Positions 20,786-32,122 of a stretch of 64,000 nt of DNA are shown in pieces (position 1 is the first letter of the stretch; every line of letters starts with the position of its first letter). Below the pieces are notes generated by a model. The model was not told the DNA's origin. It was given only the letters and a program-made list of their open reading frames with translations, and searched no databases. Made by a program: the position numbers and the translations under genes. The DNA is from Actinomucor elegans (lineage: Eukaryota > Mucoromycota > Mucoromycetes > Mucorales > Mucoraceae). Where the stretch lies: assembly GCA_026027325.1 (NCBI GenBank), contig JAMSLZ010000001.1:2232001-2296000 (forward strand), written 5' to 3'.

Positions 20786-23416
20786 ATGTCAAGAAGAAAA
20801 CAACAACAAGCTTCCGTACTGCCCCATTTGCCGAAAGGTGCATCTTTGCCGGAAATACGTGTATCAAATGATAAATTGATTATGCCTGGCCAAAAGTCTT
20901 TGCCACCTGATTGGCGTTCCAATGAGAGCAATCAGCAGCTTCAGCAATATGTTCCCGGTGCTGATCCTGGTAGAACAAGTATGAGTAGGCAAGGTATTCC
21001 TTGGACTGACCGCCAGTCTAAACTTCAAATGGACTCGGAATCGGAACCGCCCCCATTGTTTTCTGCAGCACCTAGAAAAGTCACTCTTCGCCATCGTGAA
21101 ACCAAGTCGCAAAAAAATATTTATAGCATAGATAGTGGTATTGATCCTGTCTCGCTATTGACGTCAAGACTTGATTCTTGGAGATTAGCTGTTAAAAACT
21201 TGGTATGTTTGCTATGATCAGTCTATTTCAATATATTAATTAGAAAGTGTGTTTTATAGGTCGCCTTGTTTAAGCACCTAATTGCAGTTGAAATTAAGAC
21301 CTCAAGAGGTATGGTTAATGCCAGTAAAGAGATCATCCTGCCTTTCCGCAATTCCAATGGACAGTTCCTCGAAACAGGCTCTGGTGGCGTTCAAGATGTC
21401 TGGGCTTCTCTTCGTGATTATACGATGCAACATGGTATCTTACACCATGAATCGGCTGGTTATATTGAAAAAGCTATCCTCCCTTCTCTTCGCGCTATCA
21501 AGGCAGATATCAAGACTATGATCACTTCTATTGGTAAAGATAAGGGTCTCAAGAGCACACTCATCTTTGAAAGTCGAGTGCAAGTTGATCGTCTCATTTC
21601 TCGCTTGGATAAAATCATTCAATCTGTTGATCGCGCTCCTCAAGATGCCGATCGAAACACAGATCCTTTTCTGGCCAACCTCAGTATCATCCATGCAGTC
21701 CGTGAACTTTGTGATCACGAAAACACACTCCATGACAACATCTTGAATCTCCAAAAAGAAACTGGCTTGTTTGAACAAAAGATCATCGAGAATATACGCT
21801 ATATTCTTCAGAAATGGCAAGGGTATCGCCTGAAACACAAGATGGAAACAGAGGATAATATTAACATGGTAATTGATACATTCAATCAAATCGAACCTAC
21901 TACCGAGTGGAACGAGTTCGTGAGACGTAATCAATACAATTTGATCTTGGAAAGCTCTGCCTATAAGACTGAAAACATGGTGGAATATCCTAATCAAGAA
22001 AGTAAGTACTGTCGCGCTCTCAAGATTGGCCCTTTGCAACTTAAGACCGGTGTGATGAAGAGTTGGACCGAAGGTGTCTATATTCTTACTCCAGGCAAGT
22101 AAAGATTACATACTAAACTAAGACAGTGTCTCATACTTTATATATATATACATATACATATAGCTGGCTTTATCCATGGTTATAAGACGCCCAAGCACTT
22201 TCAAACTAACCCTCTTCGTCCTTCGTTCTCCATCTTTGTACCCGCAACTACTGTTGAAGAGGATGACAATAACCGATTCGAATTACGTGGTTTAGATAGG
22301 CGATCATCCATGGGTTTGGGGACCCATTATATTTTCCGTGCCAATAATTCTCGTGATGCTCAAGAATGGGTGGAGGCATTACTTCGTATCGTGGATCAAT
22401 TCAGAGCCGTACCGCTGTTGGATACGGCTGAAACAGGCTTCTCGGCTGTTGCGAGACATAGAGACTTGCCTCCTTTGCCTCCTAGTATTTTGCCTGTAAA
22501 GAATGAACCTAATAGAGCAATTGAAGCGTCTCCTAATCAAATGAATGCCGCTGGTCCTTCCAATTTGGCCTCTGTGCGCGAACAAGAAAACGAGGATGAA
22601 GCTAATGCTGCGCCTATCCAGACACCTAGAGATACTGCAGGTATGGGTGCTGCTGAAGCTAGCGGTTATGGCGCAGGTGCAGGTGCAGGTGTAGGTGCAG
22701 GTACTACAGGTGCAGGCGCAGGCGCAGGCGGCTATGGCTCAAGTGATACTCCAGGCTATGGTACAAACGATGTTAAGACTGGAGGTTATGACGATTCTGC
22801 TGCTGGAACTACTGGTTATGGAGCAAATAACACTACTGGCTATGGAGCAAATAACACTACTGGCTATGGAGCAAATAACACTACTGGCTGTGGAGCAAAT
22901 AACACTACTGGCTATGGAGCAAATGATACTACTGGCTATGGAGCAAATGATACTACTGGCTATGGAGCAAATGATACTAATACCGGCAATAAAGTTTCCA
23001 ATGCTGGTGCAACGGGTTATGGCGCTGCTGCTGGAGCTACCGCTGCTGGAGCTACTGCTGTTGGAGCTACTGCTGCTGGGGAAGGCAGCTATTCACAAGA
23101 CCGTGGTTTGTTGAATGATCCTGGAACGCCCATCACCCCAGCACCCCAACGCAATTTTCTTCATCAAGAAGAATTCAACAAGCAACCCTTTGACCAAAGG
23201 CCTATTGATGAGCGACGAAACCTTTCTAACAATGATTGGCGCGACCCCGATATCGACGAATATGATAGTGCCAGCCATCATTCCAAAACTGCTGACGTTT
23301 ATGATGGTACTAATGATAACGTCAATCCTGCTAATACGATGGGTAGACAGGATAATTACGCTCCTCTTACTTACTCTAATCTTCAACAACACAAAGGAGA
23401 AGCCACTGCATTGTAA
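20786..23416 (+). CDS. Slm1/Slm2-like BAR-PH protein
   Basis: Slm proteins bind PI(4,5)P2 at the plasma membrane and link TORC2 to Ypk kinases and eisosomes (family knowledge). Proposed CDS: join(20786..21202, 21260..22094, 22164..23416), 834 aa. A basic, disordered N-terminus (~110 aa) precedes an F-BAR-like helical region (~125-380, SLLTSRLDSWRLAVKNLV, ALFKHLIAVEIKTS, KIIENIRYILQKW). A PH domain follows at ~390-495 (ALKIGPLQLKTG, WTEGVYILTPAGFIHGY, the invariant Trp in AQEWVEALL). Intron 2 (22095-22163) starts with GC (CCAG/GCAAGT), which is the only in-frame choice. The C-terminal ~330 residues are a Gly/Ala/Asn/Thr-rich tail with a seven-unit 8-residue repeat, then a charged end. That tail is much longer than in yeast Slm1 and looks lineage-specific. 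Confidence 0.85.
22817..22984 (+). repeat. Coding minisatellite, 24-bp unit x7
   Basis: Seven units of 24 bp start at 22817, 22841, 22865, 22889, 22913, 22937 and 22961, each encoding YGAN(N/D)TTG. The fourth has Cys for Tyr, and the last three have Asp for Asn. The repeat lies in the C-terminal tail of the Slm-like protein. It keeps frame and is probably length-polymorphic between strains (inference). Confidence 0.95.
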
Positions 23417-25120
23417 AAGATCTACAGTTTAATGGGTTTCTTTTATTCAAATACTTGTTTAACACTATCGTTCTTTTTTTTTTTTTTTACAAGCTCCTAT
23501 ACATATATATATTATCGAAATAATCAATAAAATTAATATTTAATCTGCAGTTCACTTGCGATTTCTATAATCATTTTACTGATGATTATTATGTATGAAT
23601 AATTGTGTATAAAATACTTGTCATAGCAAAAACGTTCAATTTAAGTAGGAATCTAACATAAACAGCAATTCACGTTAAGGATGAAGTATTAATAGGAGAT
23701 ATCAAACTGAGGTTGATGAAGACACCTATAGATCATTAGAAACAACTCATGTAAGATGTATTTAGTTTAGTATAGTATACTAATAGTATTGCTGCTAAAC
23801 AATGACTCGAAAAGGTGCATCATTCCAAACTAGATAAGAAGTATTAATCTGATGGGACACTTGACCGGAATCAGTTGAGACCTATAGATCATGAGATTTA
23901 AATCATATAGATTGTGTATATTTTACTGTCAATCACCATGACATAGTGTACCTATAATAGTTCAGCCAAATAACGGTTCTCATATGTACAGTAATTCATT
24001 TGAAGCTTGTACTGTTGATCAAATACAATATTAAATGGGCATTTACTTGGCACCATCCATATTTATCCTAGATTTAACGCATTGGAGAGAGAGTACTCTC
24101 TATTTGCTTTATAGTTTTTACAATATAAAGGTCATGTTTCCTCCTATAATATCGTAAGCATTAACCTTTGTTTACTACGTGTTATAGTATATACATATAC
24201 TATAATATAAAGTATTATTTTGCCGACTTCCCTTACATGCCATATATGATAAGAGGGTAGGTTATAAGATGATTTAAACTCAAGCAGTAATGCTACTTAT
24301 AGGTATGAATTGAGTGTATGCTTGATTACACCAAGTGAACCAATGGATATAAAAAGGGATCTATATTTTACCATCAAGCTTCCATCACATATCATTACAA
24401 TAAATAAGCAAGGCATTCGTTTTTTTAAGCCACTATAGGGTGTATGATATTATAGTAACTGATATTTTACTGTTTACTTGCTAGTTTGTTAATTTTTCCC
24501 TGTATATAGTTTTAGACACGTCTATATGTGGAGATGCTGCTAAGTCAATAGAGTCATTTGTGTTGGATTTTTGTGACGAGAAATTCCAATGTAAACTCAA
24601 ATACTCAACCACTGCTCAATGCGATCATATTGATAGTTTATTTCTACAATTCTAAAGGTGAAATTGATAGCAAATTCTCCAAGGAGGATTCAAGTATACT
24701 TTTGGTGTTTTTCTAGCGAAGAGTAACAAAGAATAAATTTCGACATGGATTTAAAAGTAATACAACTGCTTGTAACAACAGTATAAATAAACATAAATAT
24801 ATATAAAGCAAAATAGGAACGTATTTCTAATGAACTCGGGTTATTTTTTTTTTATCAATAATTAAAGAAAATGTCTAATCATTTAATGTGAAATATTAAA
24901 TGCACATTTGGGGCGTTGACAAATCTACCACTGAAAATGATATGTAAAAAATCAGCCTCAATTTAAGGATCAATTTCAAGGGAATTATGATTGGATAGCG
25001 GGGAATACAATATAAAAGTTTCGCGTCACCTACTAGTTCCTGCAATAAAGTTTTTAAAACGAACGGTAACTTATCCCTTCTCTTTTGCACAGGCTTTGTT
25101 ATATCCTTGTTTAGAACACC
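23417..25120. other. Intergenic region with dispersed repeats
   Basis: 1.7 kb. The T-run near 23470 follows the Slm-like gene's 3' end. The minus-oriented three-unit element fills about 23.66-24.06 kb. The rest is AT-rich, with no supported gene. The SUN gene promoter lies at the right end. Confidence 0.5.
23660..24060 (-). repeat. Three-unit dispersed element, inverted copy at 23.7-24.05 kb
   Basis: On the minus strand, unit 1 reads TTTAATATTGTATTTGATCA then AGTACAAGCTTCAAATGAAT and TACTG. Unit 2 is GATTCCGGTCAAGTGTCCCA, TCAGATT. Unit 3 is CCTCAGTTTGATATCTCC, then AACGTGAATTGCTG. Anchors are about 24026, 23855 and 23696, giving intervals of 171 and 159 bp. Because this copy is inverted, the spacing cannot come from one tandem event along the chromosome. 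Confidence 0.65.
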
Positions 25121-27223
25121 ATGTCATCGCCATACAGATCAACGCATGCATTTTCACCGACACGAAGAGGCAATCGACAGCAACACGCAGAACCTCTTGG
25201 TACTTCGGTCAACATTGCAACTGCATTCTCCAATTCAAAGAATGGTTCATTCTCTACAAGGCAATCACGAGGACTTTTTGACTCAGTGGCTAACGAAGAG
25301 AACGAGGAAGAGGATGATAACATGGATTATCTTGATATTCGAAATATTAATCATGAAGCAATAAAGAATGACCCTGAACTTCGAGGCAAGTAACGCCCAA
25401 AAGACAAAAAAAAAGTAATTTTTAGTATAGCACTAACTTGGTACATAGATCTCTCCAAGAACCCGTCAGCATTTAATACTAAACAAGATATCAGTTATTT
25501 TAACCACAAGCTTGGGTATGGTCTCGAAGATCAATATGAAATCGAAGATGAAACTGAAGACGACGATGAAGATGATGAATTTGGTGTTTATGCCGAATTA
25601 GAAAGAATGGTCCATAATCCAGCAGAGGAAAGGCGACAGAGAATGGCTATTTCGCAAATGTCCAGCTTGTCCGATATGAGTCATTCACCAAGAAGAGCAT
25701 CACCAATCGAATTTCCAAAGACAAACGATCAGCAGTTAGATTGGCAAGATAAATTGATCCAGAGTATCTATTTGATACTCAAGCCTATTGTATTTCTATT
25801 CTTTATGATTTTTTGGATTGTAAAAGAGCCCGTGATTCGAATTGTTACTTTCTTTACCATGGTGGTTTCCTCGGTGGCTGTAGATCCTCTTTTTTATGCT
25901 TGGTCTAGGCTTCCGAACAATCAAAATTGGATGCCTACTGTAGAAACACGTAGAAAGATGACCCATTGGTGTACTGCACTTTTATTAATACTGCTATCTG
26001 CTTCTGCATTCAAATATTACAACTCGGATCATTCTTTGTCTAATGCACTAATGAGCCTATTTCATTCTGTCGAAAATCCTGTTTATTACAATCAATCACC
26101 AGATTTAACAGCAATCCATAAGCGATTGGCTAGCATAGATTACAAGCTTGCAGAACAATCAAAAGTGGCCCACAATGAATATACCAAATTATGGACTGCT
26201 ATCAAAGATCAACAGTACCAGCTCAAAGATCAACAACATCAACTAAAAGATCAGCAACATCAATTCAAGGGCCACCAAGTTGAATTCAACAACCATCAAG
26301 CTCAGCTCAAAGCATTGCAACATAAGCTCGACCACAATCTAAGACAAATGATTGAAGAACTACTACCAGGCATGCTTCTTGTTCGAATTGATAAAGATGG
26401 TAAATTTGAACTCTCACCTCAGTTCTACCGAACTTTACAAGACACTTCATTCTGGAGCAATTTTATTAGGCAGAACAAACAGACAATTGACAAGTATTTA
26501 GCGGGTGAAATGAATAACTTCTTGGAGCAGCAAAAGGCACAAGGAACAGTCATTAGCAAAGACTCATTTATGAAGTTGATTTCCAACGATTTAATCCGAC
26601 ATCACCAAGGCAATATAGATGATTCGTCAAATCTCAATGAGCTCATCCAGGCAGCAGTTCGCAATTATCACCAAGATGTATTGAATACAGCTGATTTTGC
26701 TCTTGAATCCCGAGGTGCACGTATTATCCATTCAAAAACCAGTGCCACCTTTCAACCTCTTTCATTTTGGCTTCGACGACTTCAAGCGTCATTGGGATTA
26801 TCCATTTGGAATCATCCTCCCGAGCTAGCGATCCGTGCAAGTACTAATGTGGGCGATTGCTGGACAATGGCAGGCTCTAAAGGCACACTGGCAATTTTAC
26901 TCAGTCAGACTGTTTATGTTCAGAGTGTAACCATTGACCACCCTTCACGTGAATTACTTCTTGATGGTATTCGGAGTGCTCCCAAAGATCTCGAGTTTTT
27001 CGGTCTGTCTGGTTATCCTCAAAAAGACCACATCTATATTCCGCTTGGCTCAGTACGCTATGATATTGATAACAGCAATTCAAGTGTGCAAACATTTGAT
27101 TTAAAAATTCAACCTACTCAACCTTGCCAAGCTGTATTGGTTAAAGTGAATTCGAACTGGGGTAATCCAAATCATACAGATATCTATCGTATCAGAGTGC
27201 ATGGACTCCCAGCTGAAAAATAA
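25121..27223 (+). CDS. SUN-domain nuclear envelope protein (Sad1/UNC-84 type)
   Basis: SUN proteins sit in the inner nuclear membrane and bind KASH partners to form LINC bridges; fungal Sad1 also anchors the spindle pole body. Proposed CDS: join(25121..25385, 25449..27223), 679 aa. The ~210-residue nucleoplasmic N-terminus is acidic in part (EIEDETEDDDEDDE). Hydrophobic segments follow (IYLILKPIVFLFFMIFWIV, VTFFTMVVSSVAV, WCTALLLILLSASAF). Next is a coiled coil with literal seven-residue repeats (QLKDQQH x2-3), then the C-terminal SUN domain (~200 aa; FALESRGARIIHSKTSATF, GDCWTMAGSKGTLAILLS, VYVQSVTIDHPS, VLVKVNSNWGNPNHTDIYRI). The 63-bp intron uses a GC donor (CGAG/GCAAGT), because the nearby GT donor breaks frame. 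Confidence 0.93.
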
Positions 27224-27718
27224 AGCGCATGCCTTTAGCTGCTATATACTATTCAAAAATCATTGTAAATAAAGAATCACAAATATTAGTAATACCAATG
27301 GTTTAGGCCCTGCCTATTCCACCGGCTTTCTACTACCTATACTCTATGCATAAGATAATAATAATAATATTGCATATGTAGGACAATAATGTTTTGATTG
27401 GAATTGAGGAGAACTTAATTAATTCAGCATATTATAACAAGTTATTGATTCTTCGATTGTACACCTATAAATCCTGTTTAAATAAAAATAGATGATATAT
27501 ATTTATAGAGCAGATACGATGATATCTTGTTAAAAAACATAGTGACTATTGCTTTAAAATATACCGTATTAGCCTAGTATTATGGCCCTATATAAAGGGA
27601 TGATCTGTAACTATTTCATTATGTAAAGATATACTCTATCTTAAACCCCTCGATTCAAATAAAGATAACTCTAATTTCTATACTACAGTCTATACCTATC
27701 TATTAAGAATTAACCGAT

Positions 27719-27751
<33 letters not shown>

Positions 27752-27771
27752 CTTTACAAAAACTTTCTGCC

Positions 27772-28170
27772 GATTCAAGTTTAATACCACGTTTGGTGAC
27801 TAGTACATGTTTAGAATAAATCATTACATCTACTAAAACAATTGCTTTAGTTAAAATATTATGAGTATATTGGATTTTAGGGAACGAAAAAAAATGCTTG
27901 AATTTCTTGTAAAGTGGATCTAATGCTCGATAGATTTCTCAACCGATCTTGATTTAATGCTGCATTTGATGATTAGCTCAAGCTTAGAATGGGTTGTTTT
28001 ACCCGGTAAAACTACTATTTTTCTAGATTACAACCAGTATACCTTGCGTGAAAGATTTTTTCGAAAATTACATAAAGTATATCTAAAGATTAATAAATCT
28101 ATTAGCAGATCTGGTTTAATGATCGCATCTGACCAGCATATATATTCCATGCTCAAGGTGAGCCAGTGTA
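27772..28170 (+). repeat. Three-unit dispersed element, copy at 27.8-28.2 kb
   Basis: Unit 1 reads GATTCAAGTTTAATACCACG, then GACTAGTACATGTTTAGAAT and ATTACATCTACTA. Unit 2 is GATCTTGATTTAATGCTGCA, TTTGATGATTAG. Unit 3 is GATCTGGTTTAATGATCGCA, TCTGACCAGC. Anchors 27791, 27962 and 28125 are 171 and 163 bp apart. Long A-runs flank the element on both sides. Confidence 0.7.
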
Positions 28171-28192
28171 TCATAGATTAAAGTATACTTGT

Positions 28193-28194
<2 letters not shown>

Positions 28195-28232
<38 letters not shown>
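28195..28232. repeat. 38-bp homopolymer A
   Basis: Uninterrupted A-run immediately after the dispersed element copy. It could be a retrotransposition-type tail or simple slippage; the sequence alone cannot tell. Confidence 0.85.
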
Positions 28233-28234
<2 letters not shown>

Positions 28235-28880
28235 AAATTACAAGTTGTAGTATTTTCATTTTCTTACCTAAACTCGTATCGTTTGCTTTTTCATGGACTT
28301 ACAACATGTACTTTTTGGCAAAATTGCACGTCATTCGGAGTCATGAAAAGTCATCACTGAGAATGAGTGGCTTGAATGCAACGTGTATCACCAATAAATA
28401 TTGGGAGAAGATTCGGCCGATTTCCTTATTCTACCTTGATTCTGACATAAATTCCGGGAAAATGTCCAAGGAGAAATAGTTTAGTTCCTCTTGAATGGAT
28501 AGATACATTAGGATGTCTTGTCTGTTCGGACCCTTTCATGTGGATGATCTATTTTTTTAAAAATCAATTGCCCACTATAGCGGTTATAAAACCAAAACAT
28601 GTACTTATGCAATGCGCCACCTCATTTAAACCTAGGTCCGTTTATGCGAGCAGTATCATGATGAACTAATGCATCCTCAAGCTGTATCTACTATTGAAAT
28701 ATCATGCCAAGTCGGATGATCTCTCATGTACCCGTCTCATGTCAGTACTTGTAACGACTGATTATAAAGTGTCCTAGTATATACATATGATCAAAACAAG
28801 TTCGTCAATAATGGGGCGGGCTTTCTTTATTAACAAAATGTAAGGGTATATGTACAAAATACCATAAATAATAAATAGAA

Positions 28881-29729
28881 TTAAGGCTTTGGAATGCGAA
28901 GTGTCTTTGAGATCATCAAAGTACCACTAAGAACATACACGAGTACAAGAGGATGAAGATCCCAATCGTTTGTGATTTTGATCATACCACCGGGTAAAGT
29001 GTCCAAATACATTTCGTTTGATACAAAGTAAGCGATCAAAGCCACCAATGATAACGATGAAGGAATCGGAGTTCCTTCGAAATGGTGCACCTTGCCAGTG
29101 TCATCCTTTGGAGCCAGGGCTACAGTGGCATTATAACGAGCAAGACGTGCGATACCACAGCAAACAAAGTAAGTCAAGGCAATTGTATCGAGATAAGTAC
29201 GCATACCAACTATAGGGTATGTTAGTTGAGTGAAATTAGGATAGAATCATTTTGTCTTACCTGCGTATGCCAAGGCGGCTGGAGCTAATCCAAAAGAAAT
29301 CTGAGAAAAACGTCAATAAAATCCTGTAGGAATCTAGTTTTTTTTTTATCGCTGTACTATACCAAATCTGCTAAACTATCAAGCTCTTGTCCAAGTAGCG
29401 ATGAATTGTTTCTCCAACGTGCAACTCGCCCATCCATGAAATCAAACAGCATGCCAAGAGGCATAAGATACATGGAAGTGTATAAATCTCGGACATTGTT
29501 GGTAGTTAAATAGCGCATAGAGCTGATGACAGATTGAACGCCACAAACACCGTTCATCAAGGTGATCACATCAGCTATATAGAAGTTGCTATTTGTCGCG
29601 TTTTAATCTTCTATTTCGCTTTATCTTCCAAAAGAACACTTACCGGACCATGGAAAAATGGCCGTCTGTAGGCTTGGCTAAAGCAGCATCAACTTCAGAT
29701 AGCGTTTTCTCGATTTTTTTTTCTGACAT
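28881..29729 (-). CDS. CHO1: CDP-diacylglycerol-serine O-phosphatidyltransferase (PS synthase)
   Basis: This integral ER enzyme makes phosphatidylserine from CDP-diacylglycerol and serine. Proposed CDS: complement(join(28881..29209, 29261..29300, 29363..29588, 29644..29729)), 226 aa, with introns of 51, 62 and 55 bp. The CDP-alcohol phosphotransferase motif DG-x2-AR-x8-G-x3-D-x3-D is complete (DGRVARW ... GQELDSLAD). The N-terminal MVRNFYIADVITLMNGVCG and ISFGLAPAALAYAVGMRTY match fungal Cho1. Multiple hydrophobic segments follow (TIALTYFVCCGIARLARYN, SLSLVALIAYFV). The second exon's acceptor was set at ACAAATAG because the nearer TATATAG puts a TGA in frame. PS from this enzyme is a substrate of the flippases controlled by Fpk-type kinases, one of which lies 2.4 kb away, probably by coincidence. 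Confidence 0.94.
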
Positions 29730-29740
29730 ATCGGTAAGTG

Positions 29741-29790
29741 AAGAAAAGAAAAGAAAAGAAAAGAAAGCAAAGAAAAAAAAAAGGTTTCTA
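29741..29790. repeat. (AAAAG)n-type low-complexity tract
   Basis: Several AAGAA/AAAAG units sit directly upstream of the PS synthase start codon. On the coding strand this is a CT-rich leader or promoter tract, common before fungal start codons. Confidence 0.7.
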
Positions 29791-30311
29791 AACTTTTTTT
29801 TATTTTATTTTATTTTTTTATTTTTATTTCGTATTTTCAAAAGATGATGTAATAGTTATCAGTTTGACTGCTAAAACCAGCCATTTTGTCTGATCTACTG
29901 GATTTGTAGGTGAATTTGCATTGGACGGAATAGAATATTTGCGCCGACATCAAAGCCCTTGTGTGCTGGCATTGAAATAATTTTGCATTGTGCTAAAAAT
30001 AATCTTTCAATTTGAGGTTTTTTTTTTCATTATTCAATATAAAATATAGTAACCGTGATGAATCATTTTGATGTACATATAGTTGATAACGAACTTGTAT
30101 CAGAAGACTATTCAAACTTTCTATCTGATGTTAGAACAGGAGAGTATAACCATTTATAGGAGAATAAAGCACTCAATACTGATCACTTTAATTTGAAGTC
30201 AGTGACAGGAGAAAATAAAGCAAATGGAAAGTGAGTTTCTGTTGTGTGCATGTAACCTTATGGATGTTGATTTATCTAAGGAAGAAAGCGATTCAAATAT
30301 GTTTGGAAAGG

Positions 30312-30348
<37 letters not shown>

Positions 30349-30633
30349 AACAATAGCACTAAAGAAAAAGCATCAGTATCTAAAGATTTAGTTAAAAAGG
30401 TCCTACTGGAGATATAGTACGTCTGAGCAAATTGAGAAATTTTAACTTGGCTATTGAGGAAAACTTTACTGCTACAAGGACACAGCTTTACTGGTATAAA
30501 TATTCGTACAGCTCAAAGTGTTACATATACAATTCTAGGTGCAACATCTTAAGCTGATATAGTAAACATATTGGTTAAAAAAAACCGGAAGCAGTTTCAG
30601 CAGGAAAAAAAAATGAAATGCTGATGGAAGTAG
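29791..30633. other. Relic-rich spacer, no intact gene
   Basis: It includes a 30+ base T-run (about 30312-30342). Stop-ridden coding-like scraps on the + strand include an ATG reading MNHFDVHIVDNELVSEDYSN near 30058 and AQSVTYTILGATS near 30514. These probably belong to the N-terminal and middle parts of the dead transposase downstream. Confidence 0.5.
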
Positions 30634-31011
30634 GTAAAAGTAAACGGTAACATTGAAACTATAGTTGAACATTACTCATATTACTTATTCAATGCGATGG
30701 ATGTACTGAATAAAAATGATATTAAGGGCCACTATATTATGATGGATAATGCACCTATTCATAAGCCAAAAGTGATGAGGAAACTAATTGAAGAGGGAGA
30801 CTGTATATGTATGTATCTACCGCTCTATTTACCATTTTTAAATCCAATCATAGAGTTTTGGTCAAAAATAAAAGCAAGTGCTAGAAGAACAATCCTAAAA
30901 GCTGATGATCAACTTACGGATTGTATTTGTGAATTGGCTGGAAGAATAAACGCAAAAATTATGAAGACTGGATTAGGCATTCATTATCATTCTTTCAACG
31001 ATGTCTAAACG
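30634..31011 (+). pseudogene. Tc1/mariner-type (DDE) transposase relic, C-terminal half
   Basis: The open frame from 30634 ends at a stop at 31009-31011. It carries the last two DDE positions and their contexts: HYIMMDNAPIHKPKVM (second D) and LPLYLPFLNPIIEFWSKIKA (E), typical of Tc1/mariner-type transposases of the DDE_3 fold. The canonical YSPFLNPIEEFW reads here YLPFLNPIIEFW, with changed residues around the catalytic region. The upstream part, with the first Asp and the DNA-binding domain, is broken by stops and frameshifts and cut by a T-run. No terminal inverted repeats were recognised. It is a dead element, and its presence shows mobile elements reached this intergenic region. Confidence 0.85.
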
Positions 31012-32122
31012 AAGAAAGAAATCTTTAATATTATAATCAATTACCAACAACCAGGCAATTAAAGTTGATAAGTATGCTTATGCTAGAAAGAATGTCAAAA
31101 GACACTGGAAAAAAATAGAGCGGTGCTCCACACAGGCTATTATTATTGGTTTTAAAGGCGAATCAAGCGTGCTTTAAGAAATCGTAGTCGACTTGATTTG
31201 GTGGATTGAAGTTCAACGAAATGTCAATGAAGTATTTATGCGACGTTTGATGGCATATTTCTTAAATGTTATTCCCACTCATGTTTGTTTGCCCTTACCA
31301 ATTATTTTGATATTCTGTATTGATGAGGTGACGCCGCAACAACAGCCGGATTTATTCCAGCATTTTCAACCTGATGACAAAAGTATCAATTTACAAGATT
31401 GTGAAGAGTGCGACCACAGAAGACAATTTATACCAATCAAGCTTTACCACACAAGTTGATACGATATGATCTACCAACCACAGTATTTTGACCAAGGCAA
31501 AAAAAAAAAAAAAAAAAAAAAGGTATTGGAGCATTTACCGGATTCATGACACGCAAGCAGAATATTGGATTGTGAGTTGACATACAATCTGAGAAGAGTG
31601 TCCCTTCCTTCTTTGTTCCAGTAAAAAGGTTGTTTCAAGCGTAGTTACATCTGTCTTTATCCCTCTTTTAAAAAACTTTCTTTTTATCTTGCTGGATATG
31701 TTTCTATTATTTGTATGTATTGGAAATGTTATGGCATGTGTCACAGTTTTTATATACTCAAGAAAAAAGCTTAGAATGTTGAAAAGTTGGATGGTGAGTT
31801 TGTTGTTCGATAAACTAAGGTGTAGCATCTGGGTTGTACATGAATATTTGTCGGCTTTGCTTGCATCGAGGATGACGATATATCTACATAGATTCATGGG
31901 ATAGTTAATGGCGGTTTCAGTATAAAATAGTATGTGGGATATCTGCAAATGGAGTTGGTTTTTGTTACACCCAGCATTATTTTTATCATTTTTTATATGT
32001 TGTTTATTCTGTAAGTATAATAATTGAATTCTCCATACTGAAAAAGAAAAATTCGCCAAATCCGCTAAACCCATTGAATAGGCTTTAATTGATTACATGC
32101 AAACAGTTCTAGATCATGTTTA
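31012..32122. other. Relic-rich spacer downstream of the dead transposase
   Basis: It contains a coding-looking + frame at 31193-31459 (DEVTPQQQPDLFQHFQPDD, CEECDHRRQF) without support, and an A-run at about 31500-31520. A minus-strand 176-codon frame at 31544-32074 has skewed composition and no known motif. None is called as a gene. Confidence 0.4.

Larger units (their letters stand above)
27224..28880. other. Intergenic region with dispersed repeats and A-runs
   Basis: 1.65 kb with no gene seen. It holds a 26-base A-run (27726-27751) just before the three-unit element at 27.77-28.17 kb, and a 38-base A-run (28195-28232) just after it. Small ORFs across the element are chance. Confidence 0.5.

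Noticed and set aside
22695..23114. Alternative-frame ORF of Met/Leu/Gln repeats across the Slm-like tail
   Set aside because: It is a shadow of the 24-bp coding minisatellite; the repeat keeps all three frames open.
31544..32074. Minus-strand 176-codon ORF
   Set aside because: Composition is Ile/Leu/Lys/Asn/Thr-rich as expected from AT-rich DNA, no motif, no splice partner, and it runs close to the 3' end of the kinase gene. Long but not supported.
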